A DNA stretch of 8,276 nucleotides. Source: Verrucomicrobiota bacterium (lineage in GTDB: Bacteria > Verrucomicrobiota > Verrucomicrobiia > Opitutales > Opitutaceae). Of this stretch, positions 1 to 5,900 are shown in pieces. The stretch is taken from contig JAEYYL010000174.1 in the NCBI GenBank assembly GCA_023430825.1, forward strand, positions 1-8,276, given 5' to 3'. Numbering within the stretch: position 1 is the first letter of the stretch; every line of letters starts with the position of its first letter. The translations under genes were made by a program, and so were the position numbers. The notes under the pieces are model-generated. The model saw only the letters and a program-made list of their open reading frames with translations. It did not search any database and had not been told where the DNA came from.

Positions 1-92
1 CTGATGATGACCGACATCGAGTAGTCGATGTAGGCCGTCTGCATGATGTCGGTGATGTTGGCGGAGGAGAGTTTCTCGTTCGCGGTGTACAT
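1..92 (-). CDS. gyrA: DNA gyrase subunit A, N-terminal fragment (runs off the window)
   Basis: Reading leftward from an ATG at 92 gives 30 codons: MYTANEKLSSANITDIMQTA followed by YIDYSMSVII. The block YIDYSMSVI is the N-terminal signature of GyrA/ParC proteins, just before the conserved region that leads to the catalytic tyrosine, which lies outside the window. GyrA is the DNA-cleaving subunit of the GyrA2GyrB2 enzyme that introduces negative supercoils using ATP. Its position downstream of gyrB on the same strand favours GyrA over ParC. No Shine-Dalgarno motif precedes the ATG. The start is placed here because the sequence just upstream merges with the GTAGCGA heptad repeats. The ancestral gyrB-gyrA gap was probably very short and has been widened by the element at 102-519. 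Confidence 0.92.
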   Translation of the reverse strand, partial: MYTANEKLSSANITDIMQTAYIDYSMSVII

Positions 93-101
93 GCGGCGGA
101 A

Positions 102-136
102 AGTAGCGAGTAGCGGGTAGTGAGTAGCGAGTAGGG
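102..136. repeat. Tandem heptad repeat array, unit GTAGCGA (about 4.7 copies)
   Basis: From 103 the sequence reads as consecutive 7-bp units: GTAGCGA (103-109), GTAGCGG (110-116), GTAGTGA (117-123), GTAGCGA (124-130) and a partial GTAGGG (131-136). The 11-mer GTAGCGAGTAG occurs twice, at 103-113 and 124-134, three units apart. The segment 102-115 (AGTAGCGAGTAGCG) is repeated in perfect inverted orientation at 506-519. The array lies just after the stop codon of the small gene at 137-502 and ends 9 bp before the gyrA start. It is non-coding and appears to be one end of an inserted unit. Confidence 0.9.
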
Positions 137-502
137 TTAGCCGCGCGGCGCGGTCAGGCCATTGATGTAGCCTTGGAGCAGGCGGGAGACCTCATCGAGG
201 TCGGTCTGCAGGTTCAGGGTGTCGGCGTAGCGCAGGTCATGCGCGAGGATCAGGTGATAAAGGCATTCGTCGGCGGAGCCTTGGGCAATGTTGTAGAATC
301 GGACCTTGTCCGGGGTCGTGCGCTTGCGGAAGCCCTCGACGAAGTTGGCCGGAACACTGGCGGCGGCGCGACGCAGCTGGGTGGTGAGGGCGAACAGTTC
401 GTGCTTTGGGAAACGCTCTGTGCAGCGATAGATCGCCAGGGCAAAGGCATGCGCTTTTTGCCACACGACCACATCGCGGAAAGACTGGGACTTCGGGTTC
501 AT
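137..502 (-). CDS. Four-helix-bundle protein of the S23 / 23S rRNA intervening-sequence family
   Basis: The 121-residue product has the hallmarks of the small four-helix-bundle family first seen in proteins encoded within intervening sequences of 23S rRNA genes (TIGR02436-type), also related in fold to the Avd accessory protein of diversity-generating retroelements. Visible family blocks are FRDVVVWQKAH (residues 8-18), IYRCTERFP (24-32), TQLRRAAASVPANFVEGF (41-58) and IAQGSADE (72-79); the length is typical. No enzymatic motif, signal peptide or membrane segment is seen. Family members are thought to be basic, oligomeric nucleic-acid binders, but their role is not established. The gene begins 15 nt beyond the gyrB stop codon, is in the same orientation, and is flanked by inverted heptad repeats. 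It would be cotranscribed with gyrB and gyrA unless it has its own promoter, which I cannot identify. The ATG at 502 is chosen because the family's conserved FRDLxVWxKA block follows within ten residues. Confidence 0.9.
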   Translation of the reverse strand: MNPKSQSFRDVVVWQKAHAFALAIYRCTERFPKHELFALTTQLRRAAASVPANFVEGFRKRTTPDKVRFYNIAQGSADECLYHLILAHDLRYADTLNLQTDLDEVSRLLQGYINGLTAPRG

Positions 503-504
503 GC

Positions 505-519
505 TCGCTACTCGCTACT
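505..519. repeat. Two inverted copies of the GTAGCGA heptad (right arm of inverted repeat)
   Basis: On the minus strand, 518-512 and 511-505 are two exact GTAGCGA units. The stretch 506-519 is the perfect 14-bp reverse complement of 102-115. This arm fills the gap between gyrB and the four-helix-bundle gene and contributes the last two bases (AG) of the gyrB TAG stop codon. In the transcript it could pair with the array at 102-136 in at least two registers, because that array holds two copies of the 11-mer GTAGCGAGTAG. Confidence 0.88.
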
Positions 520-3076
520 AAACGTCCAGGAACTGGACGTTCAGGGCATTGTCCTCGATGAACTGGCGGCGCGGGGGGACCTCGTCGCCCATGAGGAGGG
601 TGAAGAGGGCGGCGGCCGTGGCGGCGTCGTTGATGTTGACGCGCAGGAGGCGGCGCTTCTCGGGGTCCATCGTGGTCTCGAAGAGCTGCTTCGGGTTCAT
701 TTCGCCGAGACCCTTGTAGCGCTGGATGGAGAGACCCTTGCGGCCGTTGGCGCGGATCTGCGCGACGATGTCGAGCGGCGAGTGGAGCTGGGTGACGTTC
801 TCCGATTTCTGGCCGGGATTTTCGGTGATCGTGTAACGCGGTTCTTCGGTGGCGGTGAAGCGGTTGATCTCGAGGCCGACGGCGGCGACCGCTTTCAACA
901 GCTTCGCCATCTCGGTGCTCTCGTAGATTTCGTGGAGCGTGATGCGCTTCACGGGGCCGAGGGGCTTTTTCGGCTCGGCGGGACTCGCCACAACGGCGAC
1001 GCCGTTGCCGGTGGGTTCGGTCTGCTCGGACACGTCGGCGTCGAGGTTGTGCGCCTGGCTGAAAGCCGCGCGGGCGGCCTCGTCGCGGAGGAATTCGTGG
1101 CTCTCCTTGTTGCCCTCGCGGATGCGCGCGATGTAGCGCGGGAGCGCGTGCGTGGCGGGGTCGTGCTGGTCGAGGTATTCGTTGAGCGAGGCGCCGTAGC
1201 GGGTGACGCCGTTGCCGAGTTTTTCCAACGCGGCGAGCGCTTCGACGATCTTGTCGATCTGCGCGGGGGCGAACACGTGGCTGTCGGCGAGACGCGTGAG
1301 CACGACGTCCTCGGAGCCGAGCTCGAGGAGGATGCGGTTGAGCTGTTCGTCGTTGTCGACGTATTGCTCGCGCTTCTTGCGCTTGATTTTGTAGAGCGGC
1401 GGCTGGGCGATGTAGATGAAGCCGCGCTCGAGCAGGCCCTTCATCTGGCGGTAGAGGAACGTCAGCAGCAGCGTGCGGATGTGCGAGCCGTCGACGTCGG
1501 CGTCCGTCATGATGATGATCTTGTGATAGCGCGCCTTGTTGGCGTCGAAGGCGCCTTCGCCCTCGTGGTCGCCGATGCCGGTGCCGCAGGCGGTGATGAG
1601 CGTGCGGATTTCCTCGTTGGCGAGGACCTTGTCGATGCGGGCCTTCTCGGTGTTGATGAGCTTGCCGCGGAGCGGGAGGATCGCCTGGTAGCGGCGGTCG
1701 CGGCCCTGTTTGGCGGAGCCGCCGGCGGAGTCGCCCTCGACGATGTAGAGTTCGGTGAGCGCGGGATCGCGTTCGGAGCAGTCCGCGAGTTTGCCGGGGA
1801 GGCCGCCGCCGTGGAGGGCGCCCTTGCGGACGGTTTCGCGGGCCTTGCGCGCGGCTTCGCGGGCGCGGGCGGCGTTGAGGGATTTGTCGACGATGCGCTT
1901 GGCGATGTTGGGGTTGGCGCTGAAGTAGAACATCAGGCCCTCGTAGGTGACGGAGCCGACGATACTTTCGACCTCGGGGGAGAGGAGCTTCACCTTCGTC
2001 TGCGACTCGAACTTCGGGTCGCTGTGCTTGATCGAGATGACGGCGGCGAGACCTTCGCGGACGTCGTCGCCGGTGATCTGCGGGTCCTTGTCTTTGAGGA
2101 GATTATTGGACTTCGCGTGCTGGTTGATCGCGCGGGTGAGGGCGGAGCGGAAGCCGGAGAGGTGCGTGCCGCCGTCGGGGTTGTGAATCGTGTTGGTGTA
2201 GCAGAGGACCTGGTCGTTGTAGGTGTCGTTGTATTGGAGGACGACCTCGACGTGGACCTCGATGGCCTTGTCCTCGAGCTGCTGGGTGGTTTCCTTGTTG
2301 AAATTGATCGGCTTCGGGTGGAGCGGCTCCTTGCCCTGGTTGAGCTGCTTCACGAACTCGACGACGCCGTCCTTGTAGTAGAACTTTTCGACGAGGGCGA
2401 CGGCGGGACGTTCGTCGGTGAAGACGATCTCGAGGCCGGAGTTGAGGAAGGCGAGTTCGCGCAGGCGCTGGGCGATGCGGTCGGATTTGAAGACGGTCGT
2501 TTCCTGGAAGATTTCCTTGTCGGGCTTGAACGTGATGAGCGTGCCGGTGCCCTTGGCCTTGCCGATGACCTCGAGTTTGCGGACGGTTTGACCGCGCTCG
2601 AACTTCATGTGGTGAACCTGCTGGTCGCGGGAGACCTCGACCTCGAACCATTCGGAGACGGCGTTGACGCACTTGGCGCCGACGCCGTGGGTGCCGCCGG
2701 AGAACTTGTAGCCGCCCTGGCCGTATTTGCCGCCGGAGTGCAGGGTGGTGAGGACGAGTTCGACGCCGGGGAGGCCGGAGTCCTTGTTGATGTCGACGGG
2801 GATGCCGCGGCCGTTGTCGCGGATGCTGATGGAGCCGTCGACGTGGATGGCGACCTCGATGCGGGAGCAGAAGCCGGCGAGGTGTTCGTCGACGGAGTTG
2901 TCGAGGACTTCCGAAACGCAGTGGTGGAGGGCGCGTTCGTCGGTGCCGCCGATATACATGCCGGGCTTTTTCCGGACGGCCTCGAGACCCTTGAGCTGGC
3001 TCAGTTTGGAGGCGTCGTAGGCTTCCGCGCCTGCCTGGTTTCTTGCGTTGCGTTCGGACTCGGTTTCGTCGGCCAT
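518..3076 (-). CDS. gyrB: DNA gyrase subunit B
   Basis: This 852-residue protein is the ATPase and Toprim subunit of DNA gyrase, which with GyrA introduces negative supercoils. The GHKL ATPase domain shows SEVLDNSVDE (E56 is the expected catalytic base, N60 the Mg ligand), DNGRGIP (87-93), HSGGK (K117) and GGTHGVG (127-133). The transducer lysine is in QTK (K361). The Toprim domain has EGDSAGG (447-453) and the metal triad in TDADVDG (D525, D527, D529). The C-terminal GyrB signature QRYKGLGEMNP begins at 785, followed by TTMDP and the PRRxFIExNAL end block. Between Toprim halves there is an extended region with a low-complexity, Pro/Ala/Gly-rich linker near 682-705, making the protein longer than the roughly 640-residue short GyrB type. 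R150 aligns by eye with the aminocoumarin-contacting Arg of E. coli GyrB (R136). The ATG at 3076 is chosen because about 30 residues lead into the conserved LKGLEAVRKKPGMYIG block; upstream in-frame sequence is not GyrB-like. The stop TAG overlaps the repeat of the adjoining element. Confidence 0.97.
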   Translation of the reverse strand: MADETESERNARNQAGAEAYDASKLSQLKGLEAVRKKPGMYIGGTDERALHHCVSEVLDNSVDEHLAGFCSRIEVAIHVDGSISIRDNGRGIPVDINKDSGLPGVELVLTTLHSGGKYGQGGYKFSGGTHGVGAKCVNAVSEWFEVEVSRDQQVHHMKFERGQTVRKLEVIGKAKGTGTLITFKPDKEIFQETTVFKSDRIAQRLRELAFLNSGLEIVFTDERPAVALVEKFYYKDGVVEFVKQLNQGKEPLHPKPINFNKETTQQLEDKAIEVHVEVVLQYNDTYNDQVLCYTNTIHNPDGGTHLSGFRSALTRAINQHAKSNNLLKDKDPQITGDDVREGLAAVISIKHSDPKFESQTKVKLLSPEVESIVGSVTYEGLMFYFSANPNIAKRIVDKSLNAARAREAARKARETVRKGALHGGGLPGKLADCSERDPALTELYIVEGDSAGGSAKQGRDRRYQAILPLRGKLINTEKARIDKVLANEEIRTLITACGTGIGDHEGEGAFDANKARYHKIIIMTDADVDGSHIRTLLLTFLYRQMKGLLERGFIYIAQPPLYKIKRKKREQYVDNDEQLNRILLELGSEDVVLTRLADSHVFAPAQIDKIVEALAALEKLGNGVTRYGASLNEYLDQHDPATHALPRYIARIREGNKESHEFLRDEAARAAFSQAHNLDADVSEQTEPTGNGVAVVASPAEPKKPLGPVKRITLHEIYESTEMAKLLKAVAAVGLEINRFTATEEPRYTITENPGQKSENVTQLHSPLDIVAQIRANGRKGLSIQRYKGLGEMNPKQLFETTMDPEKRRLLRVNINDAATAAALFTLLMGDEVPPRRQFIEDNALNVQFLDV

Positions 3077-3241
3077 GAAGGGGATTTTGAGAGGGAAAAG
3101 GGAAAGGGAAAAACTGTCGTTCGCGCGCGCGGCACGCGAGGTTTTTGTTCGGAAAAAACCGGTGCAAAACGCCCCTTCTTTTCGGTTTAAACGGGAGGTT
3201 TCATTTGACCCGTGTCCCGATAGCGGGGCAGCATCGGAGCG
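3077..3241. promoter_or_regulatory. Divergent intergenic region between gyrB and the zinc-ribbon gene
   Basis: These 165 bp must contain the promoters of gyrB (leftward) and of the zinc-ribbon gene (rightward), but I see no convincing -35/-10 pair for either. Recognisable structure includes a purine-rich tract near 3090-3113 with repeated GGGAAA units (pyrimidine-rich in the gyrB leader RNA), a run of five CG dinucleotides (3122-3131), and a small hairpin GGTTTTT (3140-3146) / AAAAACC (3154-3160) with a 7-nt loop. The local composition is visibly more AT-rich than the genes, as expected for a promoter region. Its regulatory role is inferred from gene orientation alone. Confidence 0.4.
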
Positions 3242-3292
3242 ATGCTTACGCCCCTGATTGAAAAGCTGCTGATTTTGCAGGATCGGGACACG
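3211..3292. repeat. 11-bp perfect inverted repeat bracketing a start codon
   Basis: CGTGTCCCGAT at 3211-3221 is the exact reverse complement of ATCGGGACACG at 3282-3292. The arms are separated by 60 nt and enclose the ATG at 3242. The right arm lies inside the coding sequence (LQDRDTR codons), so it may be constrained by protein and the match could be chance in GC-rich DNA. If real it could fold the leader of the zinc-ribbon mRNA around its start, or be a split operator. Confidence 0.4.
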
Positions 3293-3967
3293 CGCCGGCT
3301 GGCGCTCGAAGGCCAATTGAAGGCGATACCGCGGGACATCGCGGCGGTGGAGCAGAAGATCGCGGCGGAGAAATCCGCGATCGAGACGGCGAAGAACGAG
3401 TTGAAGGAGCTCGAGACGAGGAAGCGCACGATCGAGACGGAGATCGGCGCGACGGCCGACCGGCTCGGGAAATACCGGACGCAGCAATCGCAAGTCCGTA
3501 AAAACGACGAGTATCAGGCGCTCGGCCACGAGATCGAGACGACCGAGGCGGCGATCGGCACGCTGGAGGAGCAGGACCTCGAGGTGATGTATGCGATTGA
3601 CGAGGCGAAGAAAAAATTTGCGGAGGCCGAGGCGGTGTTGAAGGGCAACATCGCGGGGCACGAAGGGCGGATCAAGACCTTGCGCGAGCGGGAGACGAAT
3701 GTGGCGGCGGAGCTGAAGGCGGCGCAGGCGGAGGTCGCCACGGCGCGGACGCCGGTGGGCGAGCCGGTGTTGCGGCTCTATGATCGCATTGCGGTGCGCA
3801 ACATGCCGGTGGTGGTGGCGATTCGCGCGGGCAAATGCGCGGGCTGTCATCTGAAGGTTTCGAGCGAGGTGGAGTCGGCGTCGCGGGGCAAAGGCGGCGA
3901 ACCGGGTGCGGCGCCGCAGCTCGCGACGTGCGATCAGTGCGGGCGGATCGTGTTTTGGGAGAACTGA
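3242..3967 (+). CDS. Coiled-coil protein with C-terminal C4-type zinc ribbon
   Basis: The 241-residue product has a long charged helical region (about residues 20-170, heptad-like, rich in Glu, Lys, Ala), including a conserved-looking RKNDEYQALGHEI block at roughly 85-100. It ends in a zinc ribbon with C199-x2-C202 and C230-x2-C233 in KCAGC and CDQCGRIVFWEN. This architecture is that of the widespread C4-type zinc ribbon (DUF164/zf-RING_7) family, whose studied members include chlamydial CdsZ and Helicobacter HP0958, linked to secretion or flagellar regulation. A general biochemical role is not settled, so none is assigned here. The 27 residues between the two Cys pairs include a flexible segment (SRGKGGEPGAAP) that seems longer than usual for the family. 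There is no signal peptide. A GGAG sits only 2 nt before the ATG, too close to act normally. The gene ends 31 bp before the first chemosensory gene, so readthrough into that operon is possible. Confidence 0.85.
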   Translation: MLTPLIEKLLILQDRDTRRLALEGQLKAIPRDIAAVEQKIAAEKSAIETAKNELKELETRKRTIETEIGATADRLGKYRTQQSQVRKNDEYQALGHEIETTEAAIGTLEEQDLEVMYAIDEAKKKFAEAEAVLKGNIAGHEGRIKTLRERETNVAAELKAAQAEVATARTPVGEPVLRLYDRIAVRNMPVVVAIRAGKCAGCHLKVSSEVESASRGKGGEPGAAPQLATCDQCGRIVFWEN

Positions 3968-3998
3968 GCGCGGTTGCGGCTGTCGCTCCTTCCCCTTC

Positions 3999-4469
3999 AT
4001 GGCTGCGTCGTGTGAAATCGTCGTGTTCCGCCTTGGCGCGCAGCGTTATGCGCTGCGACTCGACGTGGTGCGGCGCGTGCTGCCGATGGCGGAGTTCGCG
4101 CCCTTTCCGAAAGCCCCGGAGATCGTGCTCGGTGTGTTGAACGTCGCGGGCGCGTGGGTGCCGGTGCTCGATGTGCGGCGGCGGTTCCGGCAGCCGGGGC
4201 GCGCGCCGCTGCTCGACGACCAGCTCATTCTGGCGCGGCTCGGTTCGCGGGACGTCGCGCTGGCGGTCGACGAGGTGGCCGGCGTGGAAACGTGCGCGAG
4301 CGTGGATGTCGCGTCGGCGGATCGCGTGGTGCCGGGGCTCGAGTATGTGCGTGGGATCGTGAAACTCGCTGATGGCGAGACGGTGTTCATTCACGATCTG
4401 GAGACTTTCCTTTCGTTGGAGGAAACGCGGGCGCTCGACGCGGCGGCGGGGGAGCTGGCGCGGGCATGA
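3999..4469 (+). CDS. cheW: CheW-type coupling protein (first copy, WspB-like position)
   Basis: The 156-residue protein is a single CheW domain, the SH3-like adaptor that links chemoreceptors to the CheA kinase in cytoplasmic arrays. Supporting blocks are EIVVFRLGAQRYALRLDVV (residues 6-24), the segment LGVLNVAGAWVPVLDVRRRF (44-63), the block LILARLGSRDVALAVDEVAG in the middle, and the closing GIVKLADGETVFIHDLETFLS. In E. coli CheW the equivalent of position 50 is R62 in NLRG; here it is Ala (NVAG), an unusual substitution at a residue involved in kinase/receptor coupling. The start at 3999 is preferred over an in-frame ATG at 3906, which would lie within the preceding gene and add a non-family Arg-rich leader. 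The sequence before the ATG is C/T-rich with no Shine-Dalgarno. Its stop overlaps the next start in an ATGA, implying translational coupling to cheR. Confidence 0.93.
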   Translation: MAASCEIVVFRLGAQRYALRLDVVRRVLPMAEFAPFPKAPEIVLGVLNVAGAWVPVLDVRRRFRQPGRAPLLDDQLILARLGSRDVALAVDEVAGVETCASVDVASADRVVPGLEYVRGIVKLADGETVFIHDLETFLSLEETRALDAAAGELARA

Positions 4470-5887
4470 CATCGCTGTTGAGCGAGGAGCGGCGGGCGGC
4501 GTTGAGCGAGTTCGTGACGGCGCGGCTGGGGATGCGTTTTCCGCCGGACCGGTGGGACGAGCTCGATCACGGGGCGGCGGCGGCGTGTCGCGAACTGGGG
4601 GTGGCGGACGTCGCGGGCTGGGTGGACAGCCTGCTCGGCGGCGTGCCGACGTTCACGCAACTCCAGACGCTGGCGAACCAGCTGACCGTCGGTGAGACGT
4701 ATTTTTTCCGGCACGAGGACGTGTTCAACGTGCTCGGCGGCAAGCTGCTGCCGGAGCTGGCGCGGGAGCGGCGGGGCGGGGCGCGGACGCTGCGGATCTG
4801 GAGTGCGGGATGTTCGACCGGCGAGGAGCCCTACACGCTGGCGATGTTGTTGCACGAGACGCTGCCGGATATCGCGGACTGGCGGGTGACGTTGCTGGCG
4901 ACGGACATCAATTCGCGCTCGCTGGCGAAGGCGGCGCGCGGGGTGTATTCGGAGTGGTCGTTTCGCGGGACGCCGGCGTGGGTGAAGCAGCGGTATTTCC
5001 GGCCGCACGGTCGCGGGCAGCACGAGCTGGCGCCGCGGATTCGGGAGATGGTGCGGTTCTTCGGGCTCAACCTGGTGGACGAGGCGTATCCGGCGCGGCT
5101 GGCGGAAGGCGGCTTCGATTTCATCTTTTGCCGCAACGTCCTGATGTATTTTTCGGCGGCGTGGCAGGAGGAGATCATCCTGCGGCTGACGTCGGCGCTG
5201 GCGCCGGGCGGTCATCTGGTGGTCGGGCCGTGCGACACGGCGCCGGTGTTGACGCAGCGGTTTCGCTCCTTGCCGGAGGCGCCGACGATTTACCGGCGGA
5301 AGACGGGCGTGACGGAGCGCAGCGAGCCGCTGCCGGACGCAACGATGACGATGGCGCTGCCGTTGCCGGAGATCGCCGCGGTCGAACCGGCGGCGATGGA
5401 GGATCGAGCGGAGTTTTTGTCGGCGAAGGCGGAGGCGTCGGTCGGTCCGGCGCCGGCGAGCGGGAAGTCTGCGGCGGCGAGCGAGCCGGTGGAGTCGCCG
5501 CTCGCGGCGGCACGGCGGCGGGCGGATGCGGGGCAGCTCGATGAAGCGTTGGCGGAGTGCGATCGGGCGATCGCGCGGGACAAGCTCGATGCGGCGGCGC
5601 ATTTGCTGCGCGGGTGCGTGTTGCAGGAGTTGGGGCGCAACGAGGACGCGGCGGCGGCGTTTTCGCGCGTGCTGTTTCTCGATGCGGATTCGCTGATGGC
5701 GCATTTCGCGCTCGGCACGCTGGCGCGGCAGGCGGGCGACCGGCGGGCGGCGGCGCGGCATTTCCGCGAGGCGGTGCGATTGCTGGGCCAACTCAATCGC
5801 GGGGACGCGGCGCCCGGTGCGGAGGGGCTGACGGTGGCACGGTTGCAAGCCGTGATTGCGGAGGACGAGGGAAGGGCTTCAACGTGA
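4466..5887 (+). CDS. cheR: CheR-type receptor methyltransferase with C-terminal TPR repeats (WspC-like)
   Basis: This 473-residue protein transfers methyl groups from S-adenosylmethionine to glutamates of chemoreceptors, setting adaptation. The N-terminal helical CheR domain contains GETYFFR (76-82). The Rossmann-type methyltransferase domain shows IWSAGCSTGEEPY (111-123, SAM-binding loop), ATDIN (D147, expected SAM ribose contact) and FDFIFCRNVLMYF (217-229), and the core ends near 275. A variable Pro/Ala/Glu-rich linker (about 280-345) leads to roughly three TPR units (about 346-445), for example AGQLDEALAECDRAI and LGRNEDAAAAFSRVL. Ordinary CheR is about 270-290 residues; the TPR tail is the feature of WspC/FrzF-like enzymes in alternative-function clusters, where the TPRs mediate protein contacts. 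All catalytic motifs look intact. The start ATG overlaps the preceding cheW stop by 4 nt. Confidence 0.95.
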   Translation: MTSLLSEERRAALSEFVTARLGMRFPPDRWDELDHGAAAACRELGVADVAGWVDSLLGGVPTFTQLQTLANQLTVGETYFFRHEDVFNVLGGKLLPELARERRGGARTLRIWSAGCSTGEEPYTLAMLLHETLPDIADWRVTLLATDINSRSLAKAARGVYSEWSFRGTPAWVKQRYFRPHGRGQHELAPRIREMVRFFGLNLVDEAYPARLAEGGFDFIFCRNVLMYFSAAWQEEIILRLTSALAPGGHLVVGPCDTAPVLTQRFRSLPEAPTIYRRKTGVTERSEPLPDATMTMALPLPEIAAVEPAAMEDRAEFLSAKAEASVGPAPASGKSAAASEPVESPLAAARRRADAGQLDEALAECDRAIARDKLDAAAHLLRGCVLQELGRNEDAAAAFSRVLFLDADSLMAHFALGTLARQAGDRRAAARHFREAVRLLGQLNRGDAAPGAEGLTVARLQAVIAEDEGRAST

Positions 5888-5900
5888 GCGCGAACGAATC

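Larger units (their letters stand above)
102..519. mobile_element. Putative small insertion unit: four-helix-bundle gene bounded by inverted heptad repeats
   Basis: A 418-bp block carries a single small gene and is bounded by a 14-bp perfect inverted repeat (102-115 and 506-519). Everything between gyrB and gyrA except about 9 bp belongs to it. gyrB keeps a normal C-terminus (the PRRxFIExNAL block followed by a short tail) and gyrA keeps a normal start, so neither flank is damaged. No transposase or recombinase is encoded and no clear target-site duplication is visible, so mobility would have to be supplied in trans or occur at the RNA level. The arrangement resembles intervening sequences in 23S rRNA genes, where a related ORF sits between complementary arms. 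The element interpretation is inference; the repeats and gene are directly seen. Confidence 0.45.

Noticed and set aside
102..136. CRISPR-like array in the repeat tract
   Set aside because: Units are 7 bp with no spacers between them, and no cas genes are present.
3140..3160. Rho-independent terminator from the GGTTTTT/AAAAACC hairpin
   Set aside because: The stem is weak (two G-C pairs), has no following T-run, and lies between divergent genes where neither transcript ends.
173..3190. A 1005-residue open frame on the plus strand, antisense to gyrB
   Set aside because: Its product is a biased Val/Gly/Asp/Glu/Leu-rich sequence with no family motifs. It mirrors the codon bias of gyrB, a typical antisense shadow in high-GC DNA, and it also runs through the four-helix-bundle gene.
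3205..3233. TTGACC at 3205-3210 as a -35 box for the zinc-ribbon gene
   Set aside because: At 17-nt spacing the -10 position is GC-rich (GCAGCA) and unlike TATAAT.
3077..4000. Upstream in-frame extension of gyrB on the minus strand, giving 1160 residues
   Set aside because: The added residues are Arg/Leu-rich without GyrB similarity and are antisense to the zinc-ribbon gene; the ATG at 3076 gives a normal GyrB N-terminus.
4391..5848. A 485-residue minus-strand open frame opposite cheR
   Set aside because: Arg/His/Pro-rich composition without motifs; shadow of the well-supported cheR.
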